Source of the DNA: Azonexus sp.
GTDB taxonomy: Bacteria; Pseudomonadota; Gammaproteobacteria; Burkholderiales; Rhodocyclaceae
DNA length: 64,000 nt
Assembly (NCBI RefSeq): GCF_023150235.1
Contig: NZ_JAKLLH010000004.1
Span: forward strand, 62,001 to 126,000
Direction: 5' to 3'
Position numbers and translations under genes: made by a program. The notes beneath the pieces were generated by a model. That model made no database searches and was not told the DNA's origin. It saw only the letters and a list, made by a program, of their open reading frames with translations. Below are positions 18,244 through 28,293 of the stretch, in pieces; the first letter of the stretch is position 1; each line of letters opens with the position of its first letter.

Positions 18244-19844
18244 GGCGCGACTGGCTGTCCTCCACCTGGGAGGCCAACTGGCGTTCCTTCCAGTATTTCA
18301 ACCTCTATCGCCTGATCCTGACGGCGCTTTTTTTCCTGGCCATTGTGACGCCGGGCGATTGGGTCATCCGTCCGCTCGGGCTGCCGACCCAGGGGCTGAT
18401 GTTTCCGGTAGCCTTCTACGGGGTGCTCGTGGTCGCCGGTTTGCTGCTCTCCATTCACTGGCAGCAACATTTCAATACTCAGCTATCGATGCAGGTCCTG
18501 GTCGATGTGCTGGTATCCGGCCTGTTGCTGCATCGTGCCGGCGGGGTGGTCAGCGGCCTCGGAGTCCTGATGCTGGTCAGCCTGGCGGCGGCGAGCCTGG
18601 TCGGTCGTGGACGGCTGGTCCTCTTCTATGCCGCGCAAGGCACCCTGGCACTACTGACCGCCCAGGTGGCGCTGATCCTGAACAACGAGGCGGATTTCTC
18701 CTCCCTGTTTCATGCGGGTCTGATTTCGGCGGCTTTTTTCGCGACGGCGATTCTTGCCCGCTTGCTCGGGCAACGCCTGATGGCCAACGAAGAACTGGCA
18801 AAAAGACGGGGTGTCGCGCTCGAAAATCAGATACGGATCAGCCAGCGTGTGGTTGAGCGAATGCAGGATGGCGTGCTCATTGTCGCCCGTGGTGGCCGGG
18901 TAGTGCGTAACAATCCGATGGCGGCGCAGATGTTGGGGGCGGGGGGGGACGGCATGGTCCGCCTGCCCATGGCGGTCGATGCCGGCCTGGCGGCGTGGCG
19001 TACCGGCAGTGGGCCGGCCAGTATCGAATTTTCCCTGCCGCAGGCTGGGGAGTGGCGCGCGCGTTTCGAGTCTACCGACAGCAGCGATGGCGAAGCCCTG
19101 ATTTTTTTCGAGGACCTCGGGCATGTCCGGGCGCAGGCGCAGCAACTCAAGCTGGCAGCCCTGGGGCGCCTGACGGCAAGTATCGCTCACGAAATACGCA
19201 ATCCCCTGGCCTCGATTGCCCATGCCGGCGAGCTATTGCGTGAGGAGTGCCGTGACGAATTGCAATTGCGCTTGCTGCGCATCGTCGGAGACAACGTTGC
19301 CCGTCTTGACCGTATCGTGCGCGATGTGCTCGATCTGGGGCGGCAGCGCCAGGCCACGCCGGAATGTTTGCCACTCGGCGAATTCTGTCGTGCATTTCTT
19401 GAAGAATTTTCAGCCAGCGAGCGCTTGCCCACGGTGAGGATCGGTTTCGGCGACGCCAGCGATCTCCGCCTCTATTTCGATCCATCGCAATTGCACCAGG
19501 TGTTATGGAATTTGCTGGTCAATGCGGTGCGCTATGCTTCGGACCGGCCGGGGGCGGTACAGCTTGCAATCCTCCCGGGCAACCTGCCGGGGCGGGTAGA
19601 ATTGCACTTGAGGGACGATGGTCCCGGGGTCTCGCCGGCAGACAGGGAGAAGATATTCGAGCCCTTTTTTACCCGGCATCATCAGGGGACCGGATTGGGG
19701 CTGTTCATCGCGCGCGAATTGTGCGCTGCCAATGGCGCGACGCTGGACCTGCTTCCAGGGGAAGGCGGTGCGCATTTCATCATTGCGGGGAGGGGAGGGC
19801 CGTGTCGGCAGCCAGAAACGAACGTAGCGGGCGACCTGCCATGA
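18240..19844 (+). CDS. pilS: Sensor histidine kinase PilS
   Basis: 534 aa from GTG 18240. The N-terminal 190 residues contain about six membrane segments (starting YRLILTALFFLAIV), as in PilS. A PAS-like linker (RMQDGVLIVARGGRVVRNN) precedes HisKA with the phosphorylated His in ASIAHEIRNPLASIAHAGELL, N-box LLVNAVRYA, G1 DDGPGVS and G2 GTGLGLFIAREL. With PilR it controls type IV pilin transcription. No pilin gene lies in this window. Confidence 0.93.
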   Translation: MRRDWLSSTWEANWRSFQYFNLYRLILTALFFLAIVTPGDWVIRPLGLPTQGLMFPVAFYGVLVVAGLLLSIHWQQHFNTQLSMQVLVDVLVSGLLLHRAGGVVSGLGVLMLVSLAAASLVGRGRLVLFYAAQGTLALLTAQVALILNNEADFSSLFHAGLISAAFFATAILARLLGQRLMANEELAKRRGVALENQIRISQRVVERMQDGVLIVARGGRVVRNNPMAAQMLGAGGDGMVRLPMAVDAGLAAWRTGSGPASIEFSLPQAGEWRARFESTDSSDGEALIFFEDLGHVRAQAQQLKLAALGRLTASIAHEIRNPLASIAHAGELLREECRDELQLRLLRIVGDNVARLDRIVRDVLDLGRQRQATPECLPLGEFCRAFLEEFSASERLPTVRIGFGDASDLRLYFDPSQLHQVLWNLLVNAVRYASDRPGAVQLAILPGNLPGRVELHLRDDGPGVSPADREKIFEPFFTRHHQGTGLGLFIARELCAANGATLDLLPGEGGAHFIIAGRGGPCRQPETNVAGDLP

Positions 19845-21160
19845 ATCGCGTCCTTGTCGTCGACGACGAGGCCGATATCCGCGAGCTGATCGACCTGACG
19901 CTGTTGCGCATGGGTTTGGCCGCCGAATGCGTCGGTTCCGTAGCCGAGGCGCGGGCGGCGCTGGCGGTGGGGGGCTTCGATTTGTGCCTGACCGACATGC
20001 GTCTGCCGGATGGTGAGGGACTGGAAATCGTCCGTTACATTCTTGAGCATTGCCCGCGCCTGCCGGTTGCGGTAATTACTGCTTACGGCAGTGCCGAGAA
20101 CGCCGTGGCCGCGCTCAAGGCAGGGGCTTTCGATTACCTGGCCAAGCCGGTAGGGCTGGAGCAGTTGCGGACCCTGATCAAATCGGCCCTGCGTTTGCCC
20201 GAGGCCTTGCCGGAAAATGGAGCACGGGACTTGCTTCTCGGTCATTCCGCCGCCATGCAACAGGTACGGGAAACCATTGCCAAGCTCGCTCGCAGCCAGG
20301 CGCCGGTTTATATCTCCGGCGAATCCGGCAGCGGCAAGGAACTGGCGGCGCGCCAGGTGCACGCCCTGGGGACGCGGAGCGGAGCGGCATTTGTACCGGT
20401 GAATTGCGGGGCGATTCCAGACAATCTGATGGAGAGCGAGTTTTTCGGCTATCGCAAGGGGGCGTTTACCGGCGCGGATAGCGACCGGGAGGGCTTTTTC
20501 CAGGCGGCCGGCGGCGGTACCTTGTTTCTTGACGAAGTCGCCGATCTGCCCTTGGCCATGCAGGTCAAGTTGCTGCGCGCCATTCAGGAAAAAAAGGTGC
20601 GCAAGGTTGGTAGTGTGGTCGAGGAGCCGGTTGATGTAAGAATCATCTGTGCCACGCACAAGAATCTCCGCGAATGTGTCGAGAAGGGGCTCTTTCGTCA
20701 GGATCTCTATTACCGGCTCAATGTCATCGAGCTGCACATGCCACCCTTGCGCGAACGCCCGGAGGACATTCCGGAGCTGGTCGTTTCCTTGTTGCGGCGG
20801 CAACTTGGCGAGCAGGGGCCAAGCCTGACGCCGGAGGCCATGGCCCAACTGCAGCACTATGCCTTCCCCGGCAACGTGCGCGAGCTGGAAAACATCCTCG
20901 AGCGCGCCGTGGCCTTGGCCGGGGGGGAGTATATCGAGCCCTGCGACCTGCGGCTCGACCCGGCCTGCGGAACGAGCCGGCAGGAGGCTTCGGCGGGCCA
21001 TGTGGCGGAGAGTCTTGAAGACTACCTCAATCGCCTGGAGCGTGAGGCCATTGTCGAAGCCCTGCGCCAGTGCGACGGTCATCACACGGCGGCCGCTCGT
21101 CTACTCGGGCTCAATCTTCGTTCCCTGCGCTATCGGCTTGAACGGCTGGGTGTCGAATGA
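19841..21160 (+). CDS. pilR: Sigma-54-dependent response regulator PilR
   Basis: 439 aa from ATG 19841, overlapping the pilS stop. Receiver domain (VVDDEAD, phosphoacceptor Asp in LCLTDMRLPD, KPVG), AAA+ domain with GESGSGKE (Walker A), the sigma-54 contact loop YRKGAFTGA, GGTLFLDEVADLP (Walker B) and RLNVIELHMPPLRER, then a Fis-type HTH (ALRQCDGHHTAAARLLGLNLRSLRYRLERLG). A complete, apparently functional activator. Confidence 0.95.
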   Translation: MNRVLVVDDEADIRELIDLTLLRMGLAAECVGSVAEARAALAVGGFDLCLTDMRLPDGEGLEIVRYILEHCPRLPVAVITAYGSAENAVAALKAGAFDYLAKPVGLEQLRTLIKSALRLPEALPENGARDLLLGHSAAMQQVRETIAKLARSQAPVYISGESGSGKELAARQVHALGTRSGAAFVPVNCGAIPDNLMESEFFGYRKGAFTGADSDREGFFQAAGGGTLFLDEVADLPLAMQVKLLRAIQEKKVRKVGSVVEEPVDVRIICATHKNLRECVEKGLFRQDLYYRLNVIELHMPPLRERPEDIPELVVSLLRRQLGEQGPSLTPEAMAQLQHYAFPGNVRELENILERAVALAGGEYIEPCDLRLDPACGTSRQEASAGHVAESLEDYLNRLEREAIVEALRQCDGHHTAAARLLGLNLRSLRYRLERLGVE

Positions 21161-21343
21161 AGCTGAAGTTTGAAGCAGCGGTTTTGACGCAGATGACGCG
21201 GACCCATCGCTGATGGTGCGGATTTTTCGGCATTTGGAACGTATGCGGGTGCTCACCTGGCGGGTGCTTTGGAAACGCCGGGACAAATCATTGGAAAATC
21301 TGCGTGTATCAGCGGAGCCTGCGTCTAAACCGAGGTGTTCAGG
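21161..21343. other. Intergenic stretch with degenerate CAGATGACGCGGA-type repeat
   Basis: No gene seen. GACGCAGATGACGCGGAC (21187-21204) and ATCTGCGTGTATCAGCGG (21298-21315) look like the two decayed halves of an inverted intergenic repeat built on CAGATGACGCAGAT, a pattern I associate with intergenic regions of proteobacteria. The 166-bp element follows directly. Confidence 0.4.
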
Positions 21344-21509
21344 AGCAAGAAATTAGCGACAGGCATTCATGCCTGTCGGTCAAACATGTTTGGGAAGGGG
21401 TTTGCATCCCCTCCCAAAACGGTCGCCTGAAACCCCGGCCTTCAGGCCGGGGTCGGCTCCCACCGCCCTGAAGGGCGGGGTTCCAAACCGGAGTTAATCT
21501 TACGATGAA
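21344..21509 (+). repeat. 166-bp multi-hairpin element, copy 1
   Basis: Contains in order: the palindrome CGACAGGCATTCATGCCTGTCG; an imperfect GGGAAGGGGTTTGCATCCCCTCCC hairpin (given here only as landmark, 21390-21416); ACCCCGGCC-TTCA-GGCCGGGGT; and CCGCCCTGAAGGGCGG. The last bases carry GGAG and the ATG of ampD. The same 166 bp recurs inverted at 29424-29589 with only scattered differences. The hairpins resemble ends of IS200/IS605-type elements, so this may be a non-autonomous derivative or a REP/BIME-type unit. No transposase is present. Confidence 0.9.
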
Positions 21510-22104
21510 TGGAGCGGGCGAGACTGGTCAGTCTTCCTTGTCCTGGCGGGCGGATGGCTGGCTGCTCGGCGCGCGCTGGTGCCTGTCGCCCAATTTCAGC
21601 TTACGGCCGGCGTCGACCGTGGTTGACCTGGTGGTGCTGCACAATATCAGTTTGCCGCCGGGGCAGTTCTCCGGGCGCTGGGTCGAGGCTTTTTTCCAGA
21701 ACCGCTTGCCTGCTACGGTCGACCCGTATTTTGCGCAGATTTCCGCGTTGCAGGTCTCGGCGCATTTTTATATCCGCCGCGACGGCGAGTTGGTTCAATG
21801 CGTCGCCACCGATCGGCGGGCTTGGCACGCGGGGCAATCGCAGTGGCTGGGGCGGGATAACTGCAACGATTACTCGCTCGGGATCGAACTGGCTGGCTCC
21901 GACGACCAGCCTTTCAGCGCCGCCCAGTACGCCAGCCTGTGGGCGCTGCTGGCAGCCCTCCGCGAGCGTTATCCGTTGACCGCGATTGCCGGCCATGAGC
22001 ATGTCGCGCCGGGGCGCAAGAGCGACCCCGGCCCGTATTTCGACTGGGCTGCGCTGCGTGCCCGTCACCCGGACCTGCGCTTACCGCCCGAAGTAGCTGC
22101 GTAG
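21505..22104 (+). CDS. ampD: 1,6-anhydro-N-acetylmuramyl-L-alanine amidase AmpD
   Basis: Cytoplasmic zinc amidase of peptidoglycan recycling. 199 aa. VVLHNISLPPGQF carries the first zinc His; AHFYIRRDGELVQCV and NDYSLGIELAGSD follow; GHEHVAPGRKSDPGPYFDW supplies the second His and the Asp ligand. The ATG 21505 and its GGAG ribosome-binding site fall inside the last bases of the 166-bp repeat, so the repeat inserted at, or now forms, the translation start. It overlaps the convergent aminotransferase gene by 24 bp. Confidence 0.93.
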   Translation: MNGAGETGQSSLSWRADGWLLGARWCLSPNFSLRPASTVVDLVVLHNISLPPGQFSGRWVEAFFQNRLPATVDPYFAQISALQVSAHFYIRRDGELVQCVATDRRAWHAGQSQWLGRDNCNDYSLGIELAGSDDQPFSAAQYASLWALLAALRERYPLTAIAGHEHVAPGRKSDPGPYFDWAALRARHPDLRLPPEVAA

Positions 22105-23271
22105 CCGCTCGACCGCTTCGGCCAAGCGAGGAATACTGGTCGTATAAGCGAAGCGGATGTGACGTTCGGGTTGATTGCTGCCGAAATCCAGCCCCGGTGT
22201 TGCCGCTACCCCGGCTTTTTCCAGTAGGTCGCGGGCTAGCGCAAAGCTGTCGGTGGCGAGCGCCGAACAGTCGCAGTAAAGGTAGAAGGCGCCTTCCGGG
22301 CGTGCGACCACGCGCAAGCCGAGCGCTTCCAGCGCCGGCGCGAGAAAGTCGCGGCGGGCGCGGAATTCGGCGCGCCGGGCTTCAAGCAAGGCGATGGTTT
22401 CCGGGGCAAAGGCCGCGAGTGCGGCATGTTGTGCAATGGTTGGCGGGCACAGGGTCAGGTTTTGCGCGAGCTTCTCGACGGCGCGGACGTAGGCCTCCGG
22501 AATCACCATCCAGCCGAGGCGCCAGCCGGTCATCTGGAAATATTTCGAGAAGCTGTTGATGACCCAGATATCGTCTCCGGCGGCGCAGGCCGTCGGTGTT
22601 TCTCCACCGTCGGCGGCTTCCGGGTAGGTCAACCCGTGGTAAATCTCATCGACCAGGAAATGCCCGCGGCGCTGTCGGATGCTGTCGGCCAGAGCCTTGA
22701 TCTGCCCCAGGCTGAGCAGGGTTCCGGTCGGATTGGCCGGCGAGGCGACCAGCAGGCCGGCGGTGCGTTCGTTCCAGGCAGCCGCGACCTGTTCCGGCGT
22801 CGGCTGGAAGTTGCTTTCGGGCCCCACCGGCAAGGCACACGGTCGACCTTCGTAAGTGCGCAAAATGTGACGATTGCAAGGATAGCCGGGATCGGCCAGC
22901 AGCCACTCGCTACCGGGGTTGGCCAGGCAGGCGAAGGCCAGGTTGAGCGCCCCGGACGCGCCGGCAGTGACCGCGATGCGACTCGCCGGTACCTCGACGC
23001 CGTAGCGCGTACGGTAGAAATCGGAGATTGCCGTCCGCAGCTCGGGTAGGCCGAGAGCCGGTGTGTACAGAGTCTGGCCGGCGCGGATCGCGGCGATGGC
23101 GGCATCGGCAATCGGCGGTGGGGTCGGGAAGTCGGGCTCGCCTACTTCCATGTGGATGATGTCGCGGCCTTCCGCTTCCAGCTGGCGAGCTCGGGTCAGC
23201 AGCTCGACGACGTGGAAGGGTTCGATGTCCTTGAGACGCTCGGCGGCGGGTGGGGGTGTCAATGAGTTCAT
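22081..23271 (-). CDS. Class I/II pyridoxal-phosphate aminotransferase
   Basis: 396 aa from ATG 23271 (MNSLTPPPAAERLKDIEPF). MEVGEPDFPTPP, YTPALGLPELR, ASPANPTGTLL, VDEIYHGLTY and the PLP lysine motif NSFSKYFQMTGWRLGW identify a fold-type I aminotransferase of the aspartate/aromatic group. The exact substrate cannot be assigned. Its start lies 7 bp after the speD stop on the same strand, so the two may be cotranscribed. Confidence 0.9.
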   Translation of the reverse strand: MNSLTPPPAAERLKDIEPFHVVELLTRARQLEAEGRDIIHMEVGEPDFPTPPPIADAAIAAIRAGQTLYTPALGLPELRTAISDFYRTRYGVEVPASRIAVTAGASGALNLAFACLANPGSEWLLADPGYPCNRHILRTYEGRPCALPVGPESNFQPTPEQVAAAWNERTAGLLVASPANPTGTLLSLGQIKALADSIRQRRGHFLVDEIYHGLTYPEAADGGETPTACAAGDDIWVINSFSKYFQMTGWRLGWMVIPEAYVRAVEKLAQNLTLCPPTIAQHAALAAFAPETIALLEARRAEFRARRDFLAPALEALGLRVVARPEGAFYLYCDCSALATDSFALARDLLEKAGVAATPGLDFGSNQPERHIRFAYTTSIPRLAEAVERLRSYFGR

Positions 23272-23278
23272 GCGGGGA

Positions 23279-23692
23279 CTAGAAAATCGGAGGGGCGCCA
23301 ATGCTGCGGCGGGAAAGTTGCTTGCAGTCGCTGTGCGTCGGCAGGAAGAGCTGGCGCATGCGTTCGACCAATGCCGCGCCCTTGGCGGTATTGTCGTTCA
23401 GGTGATTGCAGACATAAACGTCGAGGGCGACGAAGTGCTGCTCGGGCCAGGTGTGCACCGACAGATGCGACTCCGCCAGCAGCACCACGCCGGTCACGCC
23501 GACCGGATCGAACTGGTGGAACAGGCTGCCGACGATGCTCAGGCCGACTTCGCGGCAGGCGCTGGCGCAGAGGTCTTCGAGTTGCTGGCGGGCGGTGAGC
23601 AATTCCGGGAGGCAGGCGCAGCCGGAGAAATCCAGGGTCCAGTGTTGTCCGCGGACTTCAGGGGGCGTCGGACCGGGCGCTTCAAGCGGCAT
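23279..23692 (-). CDS. speD: S-adenosylmethionine decarboxylase proenzyme
   Basis: 137 aa. Polyamine synthesis: makes decarboxylated SAM for spermidine. The self-cleavage site is LLAESHLSVHTWPE, with cleavage expected before the Ser that becomes the pyruvoyl group. Length is near that of class 1B enzymes (about 120-140 aa), and the conserved C-terminal cysteine region (YVCNHL) is present. No spermidine synthase gene is in the window. Confidence 0.93.
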   Translation of the reverse strand: MPLEAPGPTPPEVRGQHWTLDFSGCACLPELLTARQQLEDLCASACREVGLSIVGSLFHQFDPVGVTGVVLLAESHLSVHTWPEQHFVALDVYVCNHLNDNTAKGAALVERMRQLFLPTHSDCKQLSRRSIGAPPIF

Positions 23693-23717
23693 GGTGTCGA
23701 TCTCTTGGCGAAAGGAA

Positions 23718-23747
23718 AAAAGGCCGCAGATTGCTCTGCGGCCTTTT
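23718..23747 (-). terminator. Rho-independent terminator of pckG
   Basis: A perfect 13-bp stem AAAAGGCCGCAGA / TCTGCGGCCTTTT with a TTGC loop, ending in a T-run on the minus strand about 20 bp after the pckG stop. Confidence 0.85.
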
Positions 23748-23767
23748 CGAGTGATGCCGGAACGATC

Positions 23768-25612
23768 TCAGGCGGCGTCCTTGAACAGTGCCATTTCAAA
23801 CAGTTCGCGCTTCAGGTTGAATTCCTTCGGCAGCTTTTCGCCCATCTTGTCGAACCACTCCTTGTGGCCGGCAAGCTCGGACTTCCAGGCATCAGCATCA
23901 ATGGCGGTCAGCGCAGCGAATTCTTCCTTCTTGATGTCGAGGCCACTCCAGTCGATATCCTCGAACTTCGGCATCCAGCCGAGCGCGGTTTCCTGGGCGG
24001 CTACCTTGCCCTTGCAGCGTTCGACGATCCACTTCAGGACGCGCATGTTGTCGCCGAAGCCCGGCCACATGAATTCACCCTTTTCGTTCATGCGGAACCA
24101 GTTCACGCAGAAGATCTTCGGTGTGGCATCGACGGTCTTGCCCATCTTCAACCAATGGTTGAAGTAGTCGCCCATGTGGTAGCCGCAGAAGGGCAGCATC
24201 GCGAACGGATCGCGACGGACCACACCTTGCTGGCCGAAGGCGGCGGCAGTGGTTTCAGAGCCCAGGGTGGCGGCCATGTAAACGCCGTAGTTCCAGTTGA
24301 AGGCCTGGTACACCAGCGGCACGGTGGTGGCGCGACGGCCGCCGAAGATGAAGGCGGAAATCGGCACGCCAGCGGGGTCTTCCCAGGCAGCGTCGACCGA
24401 CGGGCACTGGTTGGCCGGAGCGGTGAAGCGGGAGTTGGCGTGGGCGGCCTTCTTGCCGGCCTTGCCGTCTTCCGGGGTCCAGTCGTTGCCCTGCCAGTCG
24501 ATCAGGTGGGCCGGGGCTTCCTTGGTCAGGCCTTCCCACCACACATCGCCATCGTCGGTCAGTGCGACGTTGGTGAAGATGATGTTTTCCTTGAGCGTGG
24601 CCAGGGCGTTGAAGTTGGTCTTGGCCGAGGTGCCCGGGGCAACGCCGAAGAAACCGGCTTCCGGGTTGATCGCGTAGAAGCGGGTGACGCCGTCGGCATC
24701 GACGCGCGGCTTGATCCAGGCGATGTCGTCGCCGATGGTGGTGATCTTCCAGCCGTTGAGCGGCTCGGGCGGAATCAGCATCGCGAAGTTGGTCTTGCCG
24801 CAGGCCGACGGGAAGGCGGCGGCGACGTAGGATTTTTCACCTTCCGGCGATTCGACGCCGAGGATGAGCATGTGTTCGGCCAGCCAACCCTGATCGCGGG
24901 CCATGTTGGAAGCGATACGCAGCGCGAAGCACTTCTTGCCGAGCAGGGCATTACCGCCGTAACCGGAACCGTAGGACCAGATTTCGCGGGTTTCCGGGTA
25001 GTGCACGATGTACTTGACGGTCGGGTTGCACGGCCACTTGGCATCCTGCTGGCCCGGTTCGAGCGGGGCGCCGACGGTGTGGATGCAGGGAACGAATTCA
25101 CCGTCGCTGCCGAGCACGTCGAATACGGCCTTGCCCATGCGGGTCATGGTGCGCATGTTGGTGACGACGTAGGGGGAATCGGTGATTTCAAAGCCGATAT
25201 GAGCAATCGGCGAGCCCAGCGGCCCCATCGAGAAGGGAATGACGTAAAGGGTACGACCCTTCATGCAGCCCTTGAACAGTTCGTTCAGGGTGGCGCGCAT
25301 CTTGGCCGGCTCTTCCCAGTTGTTGGTCGGGCCGGCGTCTTCCTTGTTGGCGGAGCAGATGAAAGTGCGGTCTTCGACGCGGGCAACGTCGGACGGATCG
25401 GAGAAGGCGAGGTAGGAGTTGGGGCGCTTTTCCTGATTCAGCTTGATCAGCGTACCGGCTTCAACCATTTCGGCGCACAGGCGGTCATACTCTTCCTGAG
25501 AACCGTCGGCCCAGTGGATGCGGTCGGGTTGGGTCAGCTCGGCAATCTGCGTCACCCACTGTTTCAGGCCTTCGTGTTTGACGTAGTCGGGAGCGTTCAG
25601 CGGTGCGGTCAT
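23768..25612 (-). CDS. pckG: Phosphoenolpyruvate carboxykinase (GTP)
   Basis: 614 aa. Interconverts oxaloacetate + GTP with PEP + CO2 + GDP. The GTP-type P-loop is in [13 protein letters not shown], and [52 protein letters not shown] and [18 protein letters not shown] are PCK-GTP signatures. It is divergent from maeB across 250 bp, so two PEP/malate node enzymes share one control region. Confidence 0.97.
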   Translation of the reverse strand: MTAPLNAPDYVKHEGLKQWVTQIAELTQPDRIHWADGSQEEYDRLCAEMVEAGTLIKLNQEKRPNSYLAFSDPSDVARVEDRTFICSANKEDAGPTNNWEEPAKMRATLNELFKGCMKGRTLYVIPFSMGPLGSPIAHIGFEITDSPYVVTNMRTMTRMGKAVFDVLGSDGEFVPCIHTVGAPLEPGQQDAKWPCNPTVKYIVHYPETREIWSYGSGYGGNALLGKKCFALRIASNMARDQGWLAEHMLILGVESPEGEKSYVAAAFPSACGKTNFAMLIPPEPLNGWKITTIGDDIAWIKPRVDADGVTRFYAINPEAGFFGVAPGTSAKTNFNALATLKENIIFTNVALTDDGDVWWEGLTKEAPAHLIDWQGNDWTPEDGKAGKKAAHANSRFTAPANQCPSVDAAWEDPAGVPISAFIFGGRRATTVPLVYQAFNWNYGVYMAATLGSETTAAAFGQQGVVRRDPFAMLPFCGYHMGDYFNHWLKMGKTVDATPKIFCVNWFRMNEKGEFMWPGFGDNMRVLKWIVERCKGKVAAQETALGWMPKFEDIDWSGLDIKKEEFAALTAIDADAWKSELAGHKEWFDKMGEKLPKEFNLKRELFEMALFKDAA

Positions 25613-25862
25613 GGCGGTATGTCTCTCTATATAGGTGACTGAAATAGATTGGTTTCACGCCAGTCGCCGGGAGCTGCCACCTTCGATTCGAGCGGCTGAG
25701 AGGCCGTCGGCTGGGAAGCCCGTAATTATGCCTTAACTCAAGGGAAACATCTACTTGACTTTGTCGCCTAAGTAATAGCCGCAGTTGTTCCGTCGCGCAG
25801 TGAACATGCTATTATTTGCCGCGATTTGAAATTGCATTTCACGATACAAAAAGGAGGCAGAC

Positions 25863-28142
25863 ATGGATGCAAGGCAATTGCGCGAAGCAGCGCTCTATTA
25901 CCACCGCCAGCCGAAGCCGGGCAAAATCGCGGTTACCCCGATCAAGCAACTGACCAACCAGTACGATTTGTCGCTGGCTTATTCCCCGGGCGTCGCCTAC
26001 GCCTGCGAGGAAATCGTCGCCGATCCGGCCGAAGCCAGTACCCTGACCTCGCGCGCCAATCTGGTCGGCGTCATCACCAACGGCACCGCCGTCCTCGGCC
26101 TCGGTCCGATCGGTCCGCTCGCCGCCAAGCCGGTGATGGAAGGCAAGGGCGTGCTGTTCAAGAAATTCGCCAACATCGACGTCTTCGACCTCGAAATCGA
26201 CGAGCGTGATCCCGACAAGCTGATCGATACCATCGCCTCGCTGGAGCCGACTTTCGGCGGCATCAACCTCGAAGACATCAAGGCGCCCGAGTGCTTCTAC
26301 ATCGAGAAGAAGCTGCGCGAGCGGATGAAGATTCCCGTCTTCCACGACGACCAGCACGGTACCGCCATCGTCGTCGGCGCGGCCATCCTCAACGGTCTGC
26401 ATTTGATCGGCAAAGACCTGTCGACCGTGAAAATCGTCACTTCCGGCGCCGGCGCCGCCGCCCTGGCCTGTCTCGACCTGCTGGTGATGCTCGGCGCACC
26501 GGTCGAGAACATCTGGGTCACCGACATCAAGGGCGTGGTCTATGAAGGCCGCGTCGAGGAGATGGACGAGATCAAGGCGCGCTACGCCAAGAAAACCGAC
26601 GCCCGTACCCTGGGCGAAGTGATCGAAGGCGCCGACGTCTTCCTCGGCCTGTCGGCGGGTGGCGTGCTCAAGCAGGACATGGTCGCCAAGATGGCGCCGA
26701 CGCCGGTGATCATGGCGCTCGCCAATCCGACCCCGGAAATCCTGCCGGAGCTGGTCAAGCAGGTGCGCGACGACGCGATCATCTGTACCGGCCGCTCGGA
26801 CTACCCGAACCAGGTCAATAACGTCCTCTGCTTCCCCTTCATTTTCCGTGGTGCGCTCGATGTCGGCGCGACGACGATTACCGAAGAAATGAAGATGGCG
26901 GCGGTCAAGGCGATTGCCGAACTGGCGCGCGCCGAACAGTCGGAAGTCGTCGCCTCGGCTTACGGCGAGAAGATTTCCGGCTTTGGCCCGGAATACCTGA
27001 TTCCCAAGCCCTTCGACCATCGCCTGATCGTCAAAATTGCGCCGGCGGTGGCCCAGGCCGGTATGGATTCCGGTGTCGCTACCCGTCCGATCCAGGATTG
27101 GGACGCCTACATCCAGAGCCTCAACGAATTCGTCTACCACTCCGGCATGATCATGAAGCCGGTGTTCTCGCAGGCCAAGCTGGCGCCCAAGCGCATCGTC
27201 TTCGCCGAGGGCGAGGACGAGCGCGTGCTGCGCGCGGTGCAGGTGGTGCGCGACGAAGGCATTGCCCGTCCGATCCTGATTGGCCGCCACGCCGAGATCA
27301 ACCGGCGGATCGAGGAAGCCGGTCTGCGCATCCGCGAGGGCGAGGATTTCGAGATCGTTCATTCCGATAACTGCGCCTTCTTCGACGAGCATTACGAGGA
27401 ATTCTGGCGCACCTATCACGAAATCATGGAGCGCAAGGGGGTTTCGCCCGACTACGCCCGCCGCGAAGTCCGCCGCCGCAATACCCTGTACGGTGCGTTG
27501 ATGGTCCGCCTGGGTTACGCCGACGGCCTGATTTGCGGCACCTTCGGTCGCCACGAAACCCATCGTGAATACGTGCAGAGCGTGATCGGCACCCGCGACG
27601 GCCTGGATCGCTATTACGCGATGAACCTGCTGATGCTGCCGGGGCGCACCGTGTTCATCGGCGATACCTACGTCAATTACGATCCGAACGCCGAGCAGTT
27701 GGCCGACATGACGCTGATGGCTTGCGAAGAAATCCGCAATTTCGGGATTACGCCCAAGGTTGCTCTGCTCTCGCACTCGACCTTTGGTACGGACGACACG
27801 CCGACCGCCAGCAAGATGCGCGAGGTCTTGCGCCAACTTCAGGCGCGGGCGCCGGAACTGGAGGTCGAAGGCGAAATGCACGGCGATGCCGCGCTCGACG
27901 AGCAGATCCGCCTGAAGGCCTTCCCCAATTCGCGCCTCAAGGGGCAGGCCAACCTGCTGGTGATGCCGACGCTGGATGCGGCCAACATCTCGTTCAACCT
28001 GCTCAAGGTGGCAGCCGGCGACAACCTGACCGTCGGGCCGATCCTGCTTGGCGCGGCCAAGTCGGTGAATATCCTGACGCCGACGGCGACCGTGCGGCGA
28101 ATTGTCAATATGACCGCGTTGACCGTGGTCGATGCGGGTTGA
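25863..28142 (+). CDS. maeB: NADP-dependent malic enzyme with C-terminal phosphotransacetylase-like domain
   Basis: 759 aa, the length of the MaeB class. Residues 1-430 form the malic enzyme domain ([61 protein letters not shown]). The remainder is a phosphate acetyltransferase-like domain ([42 protein letters not shown]) that in this family is regulatory. A strong AAGGAGG ribosome-binding site lies just before ATG 25863. Confidence 0.96.
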   Translation: MDARQLREAALYYHRQPKPGKIAVTPIKQLTNQYDLSLAYSPGVAYACEEIVADPAEASTLTSRANLVGVITNGTAVLGLGPIGPLAAKPVMEGKGVLFKKFANIDVFDLEIDERDPDKLIDTIASLEPTFGGINLEDIKAPECFYIEKKLRERMKIPVFHDDQHGTAIVVGAAILNGLHLIGKDLSTVKIVTSGAGAAALACLDLLVMLGAPVENIWVTDIKGVVYEGRVEEMDEIKARYAKKTDARTLGEVIEGADVFLGLSAGGVLKQDMVAKMAPTPVIMALANPTPEILPELVKQVRDDAIICTGRSDYPNQVNNVLCFPFIFRGALDVGATTITEEMKMAAVKAIAELARAEQSEVVASAYGEKISGFGPEYLIPKPFDHRLIVKIAPAVAQAGMDSGVATRPIQDWDAYIQSLNEFVYHSGMIMKPVFSQAKLAPKRIVFAEGEDERVLRAVQVVRDEGIARPILIGRHAEINRRIEEAGLRIREGEDFEIVHSDNCAFFDEHYEEFWRTYHEIMERKGVSPDYARREVRRRNTLYGALMVRLGYADGLICGTFGRHETHREYVQSVIGTRDGLDRYYAMNLLMLPGRTVFIGDTYVNYDPNAEQLADMTLMACEEIRNFGITPKVALLSHSTFGTDDTPTASKMREVLRQLQARAPELEVEGEMHGDAALDEQIRLKAFPNSRLKGQANLLVMPTLDAANISFNLLKVAAGDNLTVGPILLGAAKSVNILTPTATVRRIVNMTALTVVDAG

Positions 28143-28225
28143 ATGATCGGCTGGGCGTGCTGTGGCTGGCGCGCCCGTTGTAAAATGTAAGGTTGCGCTT
28201 TAGCTCTTGCTTCTATCTTGTTATT

Positions 28226-28254
28226 TTGATTGTATTTTTTATCTCTCCTGATAA
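28226..28254 (+). promoter_or_regulatory. Possible promoter of pbpG
   Basis: TTGATT (28226-28231), 17 bp, TGATAA (28249-28254) in an AT-rich stretch that stands out from the GC-rich surroundings. TAGAAT at 28262-28267 is an alternative -10. Confidence 0.4.
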
Positions 28255-28293
28255 ACTGCGCTAGAATCCCGCGACGTTTTCAGGAGGGTTTTG

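Noticed and set aside
21344-21509. 166-bp element as a riboswitch of ampD
   Set aside because: An inverted copy lies at 29424-29589 in a place with no downstream gene start, so a repeat element is the better explanation.
23063-25642. 859-codon plus-strand frame over speD and pckG
   Set aside because: Shadow of clear minus-strand genes pckG and speD.
25839-27881. 680-codon minus-strand frame over maeB
   Set aside because: Antisense shadow caused by high GC3; no motif or start signal.
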